DNA of 64,000 nt from Cyanoderma ruficeps (taxonomy: Eukaryota > Chordata > Aves > Passeriformes > Timaliidae): contig VZDJ01000049.1 in NCBI GenBank assembly GCA_008694505.1, positions 1,399,286 through 1,463,285 on the forward strand, written 5' to 3'. The notes under the pieces were generated by a model. It worked only from the letters and a program-made list of their open reading frames with translations. It was not told the DNA's origin and did no database searches. The position numbers were made by a program, and so were the translations under genes. Shown here in pieces: positions 41,839-52,000 of the stretch. The stretch's first letter is position 1. Every line of letters starts with the position of its first letter.

Positions 41839-42428
41839 GGCTCTCCAGAGTGTGTGGGTGACGTTCTCCTGGTCACAGCTCTCAGCAGGAAACACTGAGC
41901 TCAGCCAGGGCTGTTACAGGCTCAAACTGCTGCTGCTTTCCACAGCGAGCTGTGCCTGGACGGGTTTGGAGCCGATCCAAGGTGTTATTTGCTAATGGAA
42001 GAGGAGATCTGAACTCATTTGGTGGATTTTGCATGGCCAAACAACACTGACCACTGGGAGATGGGAGCTGTGGGAGCTGTGGGAGCTCCCTGACCTGCCC
42101 AGGACTCGGTGACACCAGGAGCTGTTGGTCCAGGACCCGGGGCTGTGTTATTGTCCTTCATGGGTCTCACCTCAACCAACAGGTTTAACAAACACAGAAT
42201 GACTCCAGGAGTTCACACGAGGTGATGAGGGATGGAAAAGCAGGAAATAGTGAAGTCCTGAGGAGCTTTGTTGTGTGTGGAAGGCTGGGCAGGGTGAGGG
42301 GATGGAAATGGAACCCCCAGGCAGGGAGCTTCCCTGAGGCTGCGGCCAGGCAGGGAAATCCAGCTCCACACGGAGCAGGTACCTGGGAACTCTTCAGAGG
42401 GGAGCCTGGAGCTGCTTCCATTGCCATG

Positions 42429-43185
42429 GTGCCAGGGCTCCATGCACCTGGGAATTGCAGCTCCATGTGCCAAGGTGCCAGGGCTCCCTGCACCAGGGAA
42501 TTGCAGCTCCATGTGCCAAGGTGCCAGGGCTCCACGCACCTGGGAATTGCAGCTCCATGTGCCAAGGTGCCAGGGCTCCATGCACCTGGGAATTGCAGCT
42601 CCATGTGCCAGGGTTGTCAGAGGTGCAAGCACAGGGGAATTTGGGCTCCGTGCATGAAGTGTCAGGGCTCCACACACCGGGATATCGATGCTTCATGTCC
42701 TGGGGTACCAGACCCTCATGCACTGGGGGGCTGGGGGCTCCAGGACACCTCAATGTCTGCAGTATCAGACCTCCGTGCACTGGGAATTTGGGGCTCAGTG
42801 CACGGGGATACCAGAGCTCCGTGTGCCCGGGGGGGCTGATGCTCCATGCTCCAGCACACGAGAGCTTCAAATACCGGCAGAACTGGGGCTCCAGTGCCCT
42901 GAGATACCGGAGCTCCACACTCCAGGGTACCGGAGCTCCAAATACCGGCAGGACTGGGGCTCCAATGCCCTGAGATACCAGAGCTCCATACGCCAGGATC
43001 CCGGAGCTGCGCGCACCGGGAGGACGGATGCTCCACACTCCAGGATACCGGAGCTCCACATCCCGGCAGGACTGGGGCTCCAATGCCCCGGGGCACCGGA
43101 GCTCCGCGCACCAGGGGGACGGCTGCTCCATGCCCTGACGCAGAAGACCTCCATGCCCCAACACATTGCCGCTCCATGCCGCAGG
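42429..43185. repeat. 46-bp minisatellite upstream of APRT, degenerating toward the gene
   Basis: Four near-identical 46-bp units (42429-42611) begin GTGCCAGGGCTCCATGCACC and end CATGTGCCAAG. They are followed by about 570 bp of diverged units that keep the words GGGCTCC, CACCGGGA, ATACCGGAGCTCC and GCACTGGG. The array ends about 100 bp before the APRT start codon, at the GC-box cluster. Long frames on both strands here (up to 414 codons on minus) are repeat artefacts: the unit length is not a multiple of three and no family is recognisable. Confidence 0.92.
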
Positions 43186-43189
43186 TGCC

Positions 43190-43287
43190 CGCGGGCTCCG
43201 GGGCCGCCCCGGGGCGGGCGGAGCCGCCCCCGCCCCGCCCGGTGGGGCCGTGCCGGAGCTGCGGCGGCTGCGCACGGCGGGGCCGCC
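43190..43287 (+). promoter_or_regulatory. APRT CpG-rich promoter
   Basis: Dense GC boxes, GGGGCGGGCGG and CCCCGCCCCGCCC (about 43211-43240), directly before the ATG; no TATA box. This fits the known GC-box, TATA-less housekeeping promoter of vertebrate APRT. The exact start of transcription cannot be read from sequence. Confidence 0.75.
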
Positions 43288-46212
43288 ATGAGCGAGGACC
43301 GGCTGCGACGGGTCCGCGACCGCGTCCGGCCCTTCCCGGACTTCCCGGAGCCCGGCGTGCTGTTCCGGTGCGGCCGGGATGGGCACCGGGATGGGAATAG
43401 GGGCGGGAACAGGATGGGGACGGGGGCGAGGATGGGGACGGGTACAGGCATGGACCGGGGACAGGGATGGGATCGGGGAGGGAACCGGGACCGAGATTGG
43501 AGCCAGAACTGGGGTTGGAACCAGGACAGGGTTCCAATGGGGCCGGGGCTGGAGCCAGGACGGGGCTGGAACTGGGGCTGGGACCAGGGCTGGAGCCAGG
43601 CCGGGGACTCGCTGCCCGCTCCTGTCCCCGCTGCCCATCCCAGCCCCTGGCAGGAGCCTTCCCTGGGCTCCGGAGCTCAGCGTTTCCAGAGCAGGTCCCT
43701 CACTCCCTGCCCTTCCTCATTGCAGCGATATCAGCCCCTTGCTGAAGGATCCTGTGGCCTTCAGGACTCTGATTGATCTTCTGGAGGATCATGTGAGGGC
43801 GTCTTTCCCTAAAATCGACTTCATTGCGGGTGAGTGTTGGTTGAAGGGCCCCCAGGCCAGGGCAGAGCAGGGTGTGCAGTGTGGGGTGGCCCTTCGGGAG
43901 TGTTGTAGTCCTTGGACACGAAAATCACCTGAACATTGGCCTTTGTCATGTTAAACATAAACACCGGGACAGCTGATCTGATTACCAGAAATACTCATTT
44001 GGGATGTGTTGGGTTCCCTCTGACATTTCCGTGCCAGTTGCAAAATTCATTGTTAAAAAAGAGGGAGCACACACAGCCTGCTGTGCCTGCAGTGTCCCAC
44101 ACTGTCCCCAGGGCAGGCAGACCCTGGCCTGGCTGGTTGTCCTCAGGGAGCCTTGCCAGGCCAGCACAAACGGCCTGGGTGGCCACAGCACCTCTCAGCT
44201 CACCTGGCAAAGTGCTGAGGAAGGCACTGCTGGAGCTGCGCCACAGCCCGGGGGTCAAGGAGCACAGACCAAACCTGGCCCAGGTGTTTGGTGATAAATG
44301 AAGTCTGCCCAGAGGTACAGAGTTCCTGCTCGTGTGGACAGACTGATACCGGGGTCTTGCTGGGTTTATCTCGAAGGGAAAAGGTCAGAGGGGAGGGAAA
44401 TGGGCTCTTGGGGCTCAGCAGCAGCACAGGGTGAGAACAGGAGTGTGGGCTGTGTTTTCTACCCTCAGAGGGATTTGAAGAGCAAATTGCTTTTACAGCC
44501 CCGCTGAAATGGGAGGATAAAACAGGGGTGGGGTCATGCCAAGAGCCTCCCCCAGTGAACTGGCTCCAATCTGAGAGATGGGACAAGAGGAAAAGGCCTT
44601 AAGTTGCACGTGGGGGAGTTTAGGTTGGATATGAGGGAAAATGAATTCACTGAGAGGGTGATCAGGTGTGGGAACAGGCTGCCCAGGGCAGTCATGGGGT
44701 CACCATCCCAAAAAATATGTGGATGTGGCACTTGGGGACATGGCTCAGCTGGGAAATGGTTGCACTTGATGGTTTTGGAGGCCCTTTCCAAGGTGGATGG
44801 TTGATTCCCTGGTTGCTGCTGTGCCCCCAGGCCTGGACTCCCGTGGGTTCCTCATCGGGCCCCCCCTGGCACAGAGGTTGGGCGTCGGCTTCGTGCCCGT
44901 GCGGAAAAAGGGGAAACTCCCCGGTCCCACCGAGTCCATCTCCTACAGCCTGGAATATGGCAAGGTGAGGCCTGGGAGGGTCAGGCTGGGGGGCCAGGGG
45001 TGCTAATACCTGTGGGGAGGGGGTCCCAGACTGGGTTTTGATGCCGTGGATGATCTGGCACGGCACGGCCCCCGAGCCGCGGTCCCTCCGTTTGGCGCTG
45101 TGCCCTGGTCCTTGTGAGGGGGCTGGTGCCCTGACTTGGTGCTAAATGGCTTTCTTTGGCTTGACTCCAGGGGCATGACCACGGAGAGTGTTCCCCACTC
45201 TGGCAGTGAGTGCTGTAAGTCAGAGCCTTCCTGCATGGCTTCCCGGCATCCCATAACCCTGCAGCTGCTCCCGGGCCTCAGTCCGTGCTACCCCCGCTAG
45301 GAACTAATGGCAGCACAACCCCCAGAGCCAGGCCTGAGCCACGAGGATTGTTTGGGCCAACCAAGCTCGTGTGACACGTCCCAACAGGTGCCAGTTTGGA
45401 AGTGGCTCTAGGCAGAGCTCCCCAGTGCGTGGCAGGAGATTTTCCTCACTGGAGAGCTGCTCTGGGATAATATTCCACCATAAGTCACACGCTGAAAGTT
45501 CAGGATCTTGGCGTGCCAGAGGGTTGGCCCAGCAATCCCCTCCCTGCTCTGTGTTTCCCCTGTAGCTGGAATTTGTGGGGATTTTGGGCTTTTAGGTGCT
45601 GAGTGTTTAGGCTGATGTCGCTGAGGACTTGTCTGTGCTCCAGCATGAACCAGCAGCTCCTGAGGGGTTTCTCTCCAAGGCCAGGCTGAAACAAAGCTGC
45701 TCTTTGCTCCCTGCAGGCTGAACTGGAAATCCAGAGCGATGCTGTGGAGCCGGGACAGAAGGTGGTGATTGTGGATGACCTGCTGGCAACTGGAGGTGAG
45801 GGCAGCACGTGTGTGACCCGTGTACCAACCCCTGTGTCCATGGAATCACGGAATGGCTGGCTTGGATAAATCCCATCCACTCCCACCCCTGCCATGGACA
45901 GGGACAGCTCCCACTAACCCAGGTTGCTCTAAGCCCCATCCAGCCTGGCTTTGGACACTTCCAGGGGTATCCACTGCTCCCTGCTATCCACAGCCTGTGG
46001 GCAGCAGCAGGGGTGGCTGTGGGGCTGCAGGCTGACCCCGCAGTGAAGATGTTTCTGCTCCCCTCACAGGTACCATGTGTGCTGCCTGCAAGCTGCTGCA
46101 GAGGCTGAAGGCTGAAATCCTGGAGTGCCTGGTGATCATAGAGTTAAAATCACTGAAAGGGGCAGAAAAGCTCAATTCCATCCCTTTCTACTCCCTGCTG
46201 CAGTATGACTGA
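43288..46212 (+). CDS. APRT: Adenine phosphoribosyltransferase, complete, 5 exons
   Basis: Cytosolic purine salvage enzyme: adenine + PRPP gives AMP + pyrophosphate. Exons 43288-43367, 43726-43829, 44831-44964, 45717-45795, 46070-46212 (TGA 46210-46212) give 179 codons, one fewer than the 180-residue human protein (a one-residue deletion in the exon 2 region). Five exons match the mammalian gene. Key features: [16 protein letters not shown]-terminal hood (residues about 14-28), LDSRGF (63-68), KKGKLPGP (about 87-94), the mobile loop YSLEYGK (100-106) with the catalytic Glu, and the type I PRPP-binding motif [13 protein letters not shown] (122-134). No signal peptide. The start ATG lies in GCCGCCATGA, a strong Kozak context. 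Convergent with CDT1, and downstream of GALNS on the same strand. Confidence 0.98.
43377..43612 (+). repeat. G-rich low-complexity tract in APRT intron 1
   Basis: Most of the 358-bp first intron is built from loosely repeated six-base words such as GGGATG, GGGACC, GGGAAC and GGCTGG. It has many G runs of 3-5 spaced by 3-5 bases on the coding strand, a pattern able to form G-quadruplexes in DNA or RNA. Confidence 0.85.
44579..44812 (+). mobile_element. CR1 LINE 3' fragment abutting an APRT splice acceptor
   Basis: GGGACAAGAGGAAAAGGCCT, GGAACAGGCTGCCCAGGGCA, ATATGTGGATGTGGCACTTG and TTGCACTTGATGGTTTTGGA, ending GTGGATGGTTGATTCC. Only about 18 bp separate its end from APRT exon 3 at 44831. Confidence 0.88.
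45838..45970 (-). mobile_element. CR1 LINE 3' fragment, antisense, in APRT intron 4
   Basis: GGAATCACGGAATGGCTGGC, CATCCACTCCCACCCCTGCC and TCCAGCCTGGCTTTGGACAC: the reverse complement of the CR1 terminus. The intron is only 274 bp, so the element makes up about half of it. Confidence 0.85.
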
Positions 46213-47088
46213 GGAGGAGCGGGGAGAAGGCAGCGCTGGGAACAAATTTGGGGCTTTATTTAGTGACTCTGGATGTCACGAGGGGGTGGGCAAGGGGGTT
46301 AAACAAAAGTTTTGAGCACGGCCAGATGCTCCTCAATCCTAAATTTCCCAAGCACTGTGTTGAGTGTAATTATCCCTTTTGGAGTTCATCCTTCTGGGAA
46401 GAAGGAACAGGCTGCTGGACTGGGGGGATGGAGACCAAGGCGCAGTTTCACTGAATCTGTGGTTTTTAGGAGACCAAAGTGACAAGATTGCTGCTGAGAC
46501 AGGAGGGCCCTGACAGGCCACCAGCATTCCCTGAGCTGGGCCTGTCAGCCTCCAAGGAACCTGCTAAACAATTCCCAAAGAAACACAGGAGATGGGCAAA
46601 AAGCAATTATTTCTGTGAGGGACAAATCCTGCTGTTCTCGACCTCAGGGTGGTCTGGATGCTCTGTGCTGTCACTCACGCCAGAACAAGTTGCTCTTACA
46701 CCGGGGCTGTGCTTGTTGAGGAGAAAGAAGTGCCTGCTGTGTCCTAAAATCAGGATGGTGCTGTTTGCATGAGCTCAGTCAGTGTTTTCCTTCCCTGGAG
46801 ACCACGGGCACCTTTTGTTCAGCACGAATTCCCCATCTCCTGCACCACATCCCCCTCCCTGTGCTGCTGCTGCTTTTCCCTCTGCTGGGCTGTTCTGGGC
46901 CACCAGGCTGCTGCAGGCCACAGGAAAGGTGCTGCAGTGGTCTCAGGTGTGTGATGGTTGATGGAGATGCCTCCTCCAGCTCGGTTCAGTTTGGTCACAG
47001 CTCAGTCCCCGTGTGCCAAAACTTCCCAAAGCCTGAAAAACATCAGGGGCTGTGTCCCTGGCCCAGCAGGGACTGGACTCACGGGTAA

Positions 47089-47094
47089 AATAAA
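47089..47094 (+). terminator. APRT polyadenylation signal AATAAA (candidate)
   Basis: First AATAAA after the APRT stop, 877 bp downstream, followed within 25 bp by the T-rich TATTTTTATGTTTCC. It would give a 3' UTR of about 0.9 kb. Confidence 0.5.
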
Positions 47095-48566
47095 TATTGA
47101 CGTATTTTTATGTTTCCTAAGCTGTCTCGGAGCTGTTCTTGCCGTGGCTGACGCCGTTGGTGACCCTTGGGAGTGTCTCCCTGCAGCCCCAGGTGGGCAG
47201 CGGAGCAAGGCCGGGGGCTGAGCTCTCCCTTACCCCCCAAATGCTTGGAATTGTTTTCCAGGGAGCTTTCAGGTACCTTTTCTTTACTTTGCACCAACCT
47301 CTGGCTGGAGGGGCTTGGTGAGCTCAGCTCCCCTTCCCCATCCAGCAGCTGGGGCCGCCTCCCACCCAGCCCTTTCACTTGGAAGGATTATTCCAGCTCT
47401 TTTCATCCCCATTTCCTGAGAAGCCACTGCAGTGCTGCTCAGTTTACAGTTCCCTGGGGGCCAGCAGGGCCCTTGGGGAGCCAGGGCAGGCAGCACCTCC
47501 CAGCCTTGGCACCGGGAGAGGGTCCCTGCTGCGGGGGAGAAGGGAAAATCAATCCACCCCGAGGAGCCGTGGAAAGCAGCTGCGTGCCGGGGAAGCAGCG
47601 TCAGCCCCGCCAGTGCCAGCAGGTGACATCAGGGAACGTGGGGACAGTGCCTGCGGCCTGGCTGGGCTGCCAGCAGCCCCTGATGTCATTTGCTTGGAGA
47701 GACGAGGCTGGGCAGGGGCGGCTTCCAGGTGGGAGAAGGGTTTTTATCCCGAGGAGCAGAACGGGAGCTCGCTGGGAGCTCTCCTGGGAGGAGTGTGGCT
47801 GCCAGGCTGCTGATTCCAGCTCCTTTCCAATCCTGCTCCTCCACTCCAGCTGCTGAAATCCAGCTCCTTTCCACCACAGTGAGGTCCCTGAGCATGGCTG
47901 AGCCCCCAGCCCCACAGCCAGGAGTGCCCCCAGCCTCACCCACAACCTCACAGCCAGCCCCTGGTTGGGTTTAATCCCTTCTCCTCCTCCCTGGAAACTG
48001 GGCACAGCAGTGCTGGGCTGCACAGGCAAGCACGGGCCTGGAGGAGGAGGATGAAGAGGAGGGATCTGCCCAGGACCAGCATGGGATAAAAGAGTGAGGG
48101 AGTCACCTTTTCCTGCAGGTCGCAGCTCCAGGCAGCCCGGCCTGGCTTGGGGAGCAGCGTGAGGTGTGTGTGACATGGCCCTGGGCAGCTCCCACCCCTC
48201 CCCTGTGCCCACACTGCCCCAGCCCAGGCGTGGTGCCAGCCCAGCACCTCTGCAGCCATCCTCACCCTCTCTGTCCCTCTTCCCAAGCCACTTCAGCTGA
48301 GTGGCCTGGGGATTTCCCCAGAGGAAAAACAAAAAAACCTGCAGCCCTTGTCAGCCCTGCCTGCCCCTGTCCCTGCAGGAGCTGCTCCCCCATCTACAAA
48401 AGCTGCATTCAGCTCCCTGCAAACCCACGCTCACTTTTTCCAGTGAGTCTTTCTCCAGGAGCTGGATGAGGACCCAGCCCTTCCCGGCGCCAATTGCCAT
48501 GGAGAACCACGAGACAGGCAGCGAGGAAGAGCACTGGGTTAACACGAGTCAACTATATTTAAAACA

Positions 48567-48572
48567 TTTAAT
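48567..48572 (-). terminator. CDT1 polyadenylation signal ATTAAA (candidate)
   Basis: On the minus strand ATTAAA lies about 460 bp after the CDT1 stop and is followed by TGTTTTAAATATAG and a GTGTT stretch. No minus-strand AATAAA is seen between 47100 and 49030. Confidence 0.45.
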
Positions 48573-49030
48573 ACAAATATGTTTTGACAAGTCCTGCAGT
48601 TGTTTCCAGCGAGGACTGGAAGATGCGTTTTCCCTCCCTTAAAAACAGAACGAGGCCCGAAGCTCCAGAAACATCAATTTGTGACTTTTTCTCTCGCTCC
48701 TTCCTGCTTGTCAACCCTCTCAGCCTGCCCTGTGCTGCCTTCACTCCCCCCAGGACCCAGGTAATGGAAAAACTTCCAAAATTGAACCTTCAGGAGAACA
48801 CGGGGAAGGAGAGGAAAAGGTTCCTCAGGTTAAGGTCGCTTTCATCATCACCCAGGACACAGGATTGCTCAGGGACTAGGAGACCTACAACCCTCACGGA
48901 TCCCACCACAGGAATTAATTAAATTAATTCATTTTGCCCTCCCTCCAGCCCACCCCAGAACCCAGAGCGCTGTCGGGATTCGCTACATTTCCAGGAAATT
49001 GCACAGAAAAACCCTCAATCCTTGATGGGC

Positions 49031-52000
49031 TCAGAGGGCTCCGGCCTCCTTGGCCGCCCTGTTGAGCCTCTCGACGACGAGGCCCAGGTCCTTCTCCTTG
49101 TCCAGCTTGACGTAGGTGTCCGTCCTCAGGGCGTGGACGCCCACCCAGTCCGGCAGCAGCTCCGCCAGGAGCCGCACGTGTTTCTCCATCTCACCTGTGG
49201 CGAGGAGCACCAGGGTCAGCGAGGAGCACCGGGGTCAGTGAGGAGCACCGGGGTCAGTGAGGGGCACCGGGGTCAGCGCCAGGCTCGGGGTCAGCGCCAG
49301 GCTCGGCGCTCTCCTCCCTCCTCCCAGAGATTCCCACCCCCTGGAATTCCTACCTGGCGCCGCCAGCTCGGGGCAGCTGTCGGCCAGGCGGGCACAGAGC
49401 AGCTCCATGGCCAGCGCCGGCTTCTTCTCGGCCACGAAGAGGCCGCGCAGGACGCGCGCCATGGCCGGCAGCCGCGCCAGCCGCGCCGCCCGCTCCTCCT
49501 GCCGCGCGTCCCGTGTCAGCAGCGCCTGCAGCCGCCGCGCTTCCTTCGCACGCACCTGCGGGACACCGCGGCCCGGTGAGCGCCCCCAGAGCCTCCCGAG
49601 GGGCGGGCTGGGCACAGGGGTGTCCCCCAGCCCCGTGTTGACGGGTGACGGGGTGACTCACGCGGTCCAGCAGCTCCTGGGACACCCCTCTGAGCGCGCT
49701 GGAGGTGCTGGTGGGGGTTGGTGGGGTTTTGGAAAGCGTCGGTTCCCCCGCGCCGGCTTCGGCCGTTCTCAGGGCCAGGTTGGCAAGAGCTTTTTCCATC
49801 TGCTCATGTGGAAGAGGGAGGAGGAGTTGGGTTACAGTTCAGGCTGGAGGAAGGAGAAGTTTCCCCTCTGCCGCCCCCGCCGTCACCCGGCAGCCCAGGG
49901 ATCCCAGCCCAGCGATCCTGATCCATCCTGCCCGCACTGAGGAGTTTGGGGAGCTTCACGGAATCATAAAATGGTCTGGGTGGGAAGGGACCTGAAAGCT
50001 CTTCTCATTTGCAGCTCCCTGCCATGGGCAGGGACACCTTCCACTATCCCAGGGTGCTCCAAGCCCTGTCCAGCCTGGCCTTGGACACTTCCAGGGATCC
50101 AAGGGCAGCCACAGCTTCTCTGGGCACCCTGTGCCAAGGCCTCAGCACCTCCCAGGGAGGAATTCCTCCCCAGTATCCCACCTAATCCTGCCCTCTGGCC
50201 GTGGGAAGCCACTCACACCTTCCCAGAGGTGGCACAGACAGAGCCAGCCCCTGTCCCTGCCTCACCTTGGGGCTCAGCATCCCCCGGGCCGTGCTCAGCA
50301 CCTCCTGGGCTGTGCTCAGCCTGTCCTCCTGTGGTGGCCGTGGCAGCTCTGCGGGGCTGATGTCCGGCACCTCGTCCACGTTGAAGCGGGGATGCCACCG
50401 GGTCAGCTTCTCCTCTGGCACCACCATGGGAGGGCTGAGGGCAGCCAGGAATGCCTGGGGAGGGGCGAGAGCCGTGTCATGGCACCAGGAATGGAGAGGC
50501 AGCCACTGCCCTGCGCTCCCAGCACTGCACGGCGGCACAGGGAGCGAATTCGGAGCCCGTCTCCAAGAGGAACCTCCGTGTCCTTCAGCCTGGGTGGCAC
50601 CGGTGACAATGCCAGAGCCCGGAGCAGGGGGTGCCGGGTGCCCCTCACCTTGTGGTGCTCCCTGACGATGTTCACCAGGCTGCGGTGGAATTCCCGCCGG
50701 CGCTCCAGCAGCCGTGACGCCGACAGGTGCGGGCGCCCACCCACCTTCTCCTCTGCAAGGAGGGACACGAGTGTCACCCACAGCACCAGAGAGGGACAAA
50801 CCACGGGAGCCTCGGGATCAGAGCCCTGCCATGGGGCTGAGTCGCTGCCAGTCACTGCCTGGACATTCTCCCACTTGTCCCAAACCCATTTCCCACTTCC
50901 AACACACTCAGGGGCTCCGTTTAATGGACCAAGCAGAGAGCATCCCTATGGATACAGCCAGGACTGAGCGTGCCCCAGCTCCCAGGCACCCCAAAACTGT
51001 CCCTACCTTCCCCCAGCAGCGGCTCCAAGGTGAGCTGATACTCAGACTTCTTCCCATCGCTGCCGAAGGTGGGGACGTTCCTCTCCTGGCGCAGCTGGTA
51101 CGAGCTGGGATACACGGCCTTGATCTGCCCCAGGTGCCGCTCCTCGAACTGCCTGTGACAGCAACCAGAGAGCTTGGGGACCCTCAGAGTCACCAGCCCC
51201 AAGAGCTTCAGCTGGGACCCCGAAACAGGCCACTGGGACCCCAAAACGGGTCCCTGGGACCCCAAAACGGGTCCCTGGGACCCCAAAACGGGCCGCCCAC
51301 GGCTGCCACCTCACCTGCGCATCATGTCCTGCACGCTCCGCTTGACCTTGGCGAAGGTGACGGTCTCGGCGCGGTTGAAGAGCATCCCGGTGACGGTGTC
51401 CACGCTGCGGAACATCTCCTCCAGCACCCGGAACTTGTAGGGCAGCGTCAGCCCGGGGGGCAGGTCCTGGGCCAGGGTGTGGAACCGCTGGTACGCCGGG
51501 GGCTTCTCGCTGCGGGGAAGGACAGGACAGGGGTCAGGGTGGGCAGTGCCCACCTCCCACCCCATCCCAAACCCCTTCCCTGGGTAGGTATTGAGGTCAC
51601 GCCACCTGAGGACATGGGTGTCACCATGCTCAGGGCCCTCAGACCCCCACAGAACCACTTCAGGGCTGTGGCAGCTCCTGGAAGGTCCCTCAACCCCCTC
51701 CTGCAGCTGCCCCTCACCCGGTGTCTCCCTCAGGAGCTGTCCCCGCGGTGTCCCCGGCCGGTTGTGCCCCCGCCGTGGCTCCGCTCCCCGCTCTCCGCTG
51801 CCGGACGCGCAGCTCCAGCTGCCGCAGGCGCTCCAGGCGGCTCCGCAGGTCACTGCTGGTCCCGCTGGGGACAGAGGGCACCTGGCCCGGCACCTTCATC
51901 CTCTGCAGGCGGCCCCGCAGCTCGGCCACGTCCTCCTGGGCAGGGAGGGGACACAGGGTCAGAGCGGGACACCCAGCACCGAACCCACCCGCACCGGGAG

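Larger units (their letters stand above)
34666..42428. other. GALNS-APRT intergenic region, including GALNS 3' UTR
   Basis: Holds CR1 fragments at 35318-35601, 36045-36213, 36896-37275 and 41550-41838. I see no AATAAA in the first 3 kb after the GALNS stop; the first plus-strand ones are at 37715 and 39657. A CpG-containing unique stretch lies around 38480-38720. No protein-like frame is present. Confidence 0.75.
46213..49030. other. Convergent APRT-CDT1 intergenic region with both 3' UTRs
   Basis: 2.8 kb between two stop codons on opposite strands. It has one plausible plus-strand AATAAA (47089) and one minus-strand ATTAAA (48567-48572). No CR1 copy and no protein-like frame are seen; the frames of 229-243 codons near 47.2-48.3 kb overlap each other on both strands and match nothing known to me. 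Confidence 0.7.

Noticed and set aside
42394..43776. Long overlapping open frames on both strands (414 codons minus, 362 plus) near APRT
   Set aside because: They consist of the minisatellite and the GC-rich APRT promoter and intron. Several frames are open at once, no family is recognisable, and they overlap APRT exon 1.
47139..48332. Frames of 229 and 243 codons on opposite strands between APRT and CDT1
   Set aside because: They overlap each other, are rich in Pro, Ser, Gly and Ala, match no family and lie in the expected 3' UTR and intergenic zone.
8063..50215. Possible active or coding LINE
   Set aside because: All CR1 copies seen are 3' fragments under about 400 bp without reverse transcriptase or endonuclease sequence.
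51153..51314. Coding use of CDT1 intron 4, whose length is a multiple of three
   Set aside because: Reading through the donor gives an immediate stop (AGG TGA), so intron retention would truncate the protein.
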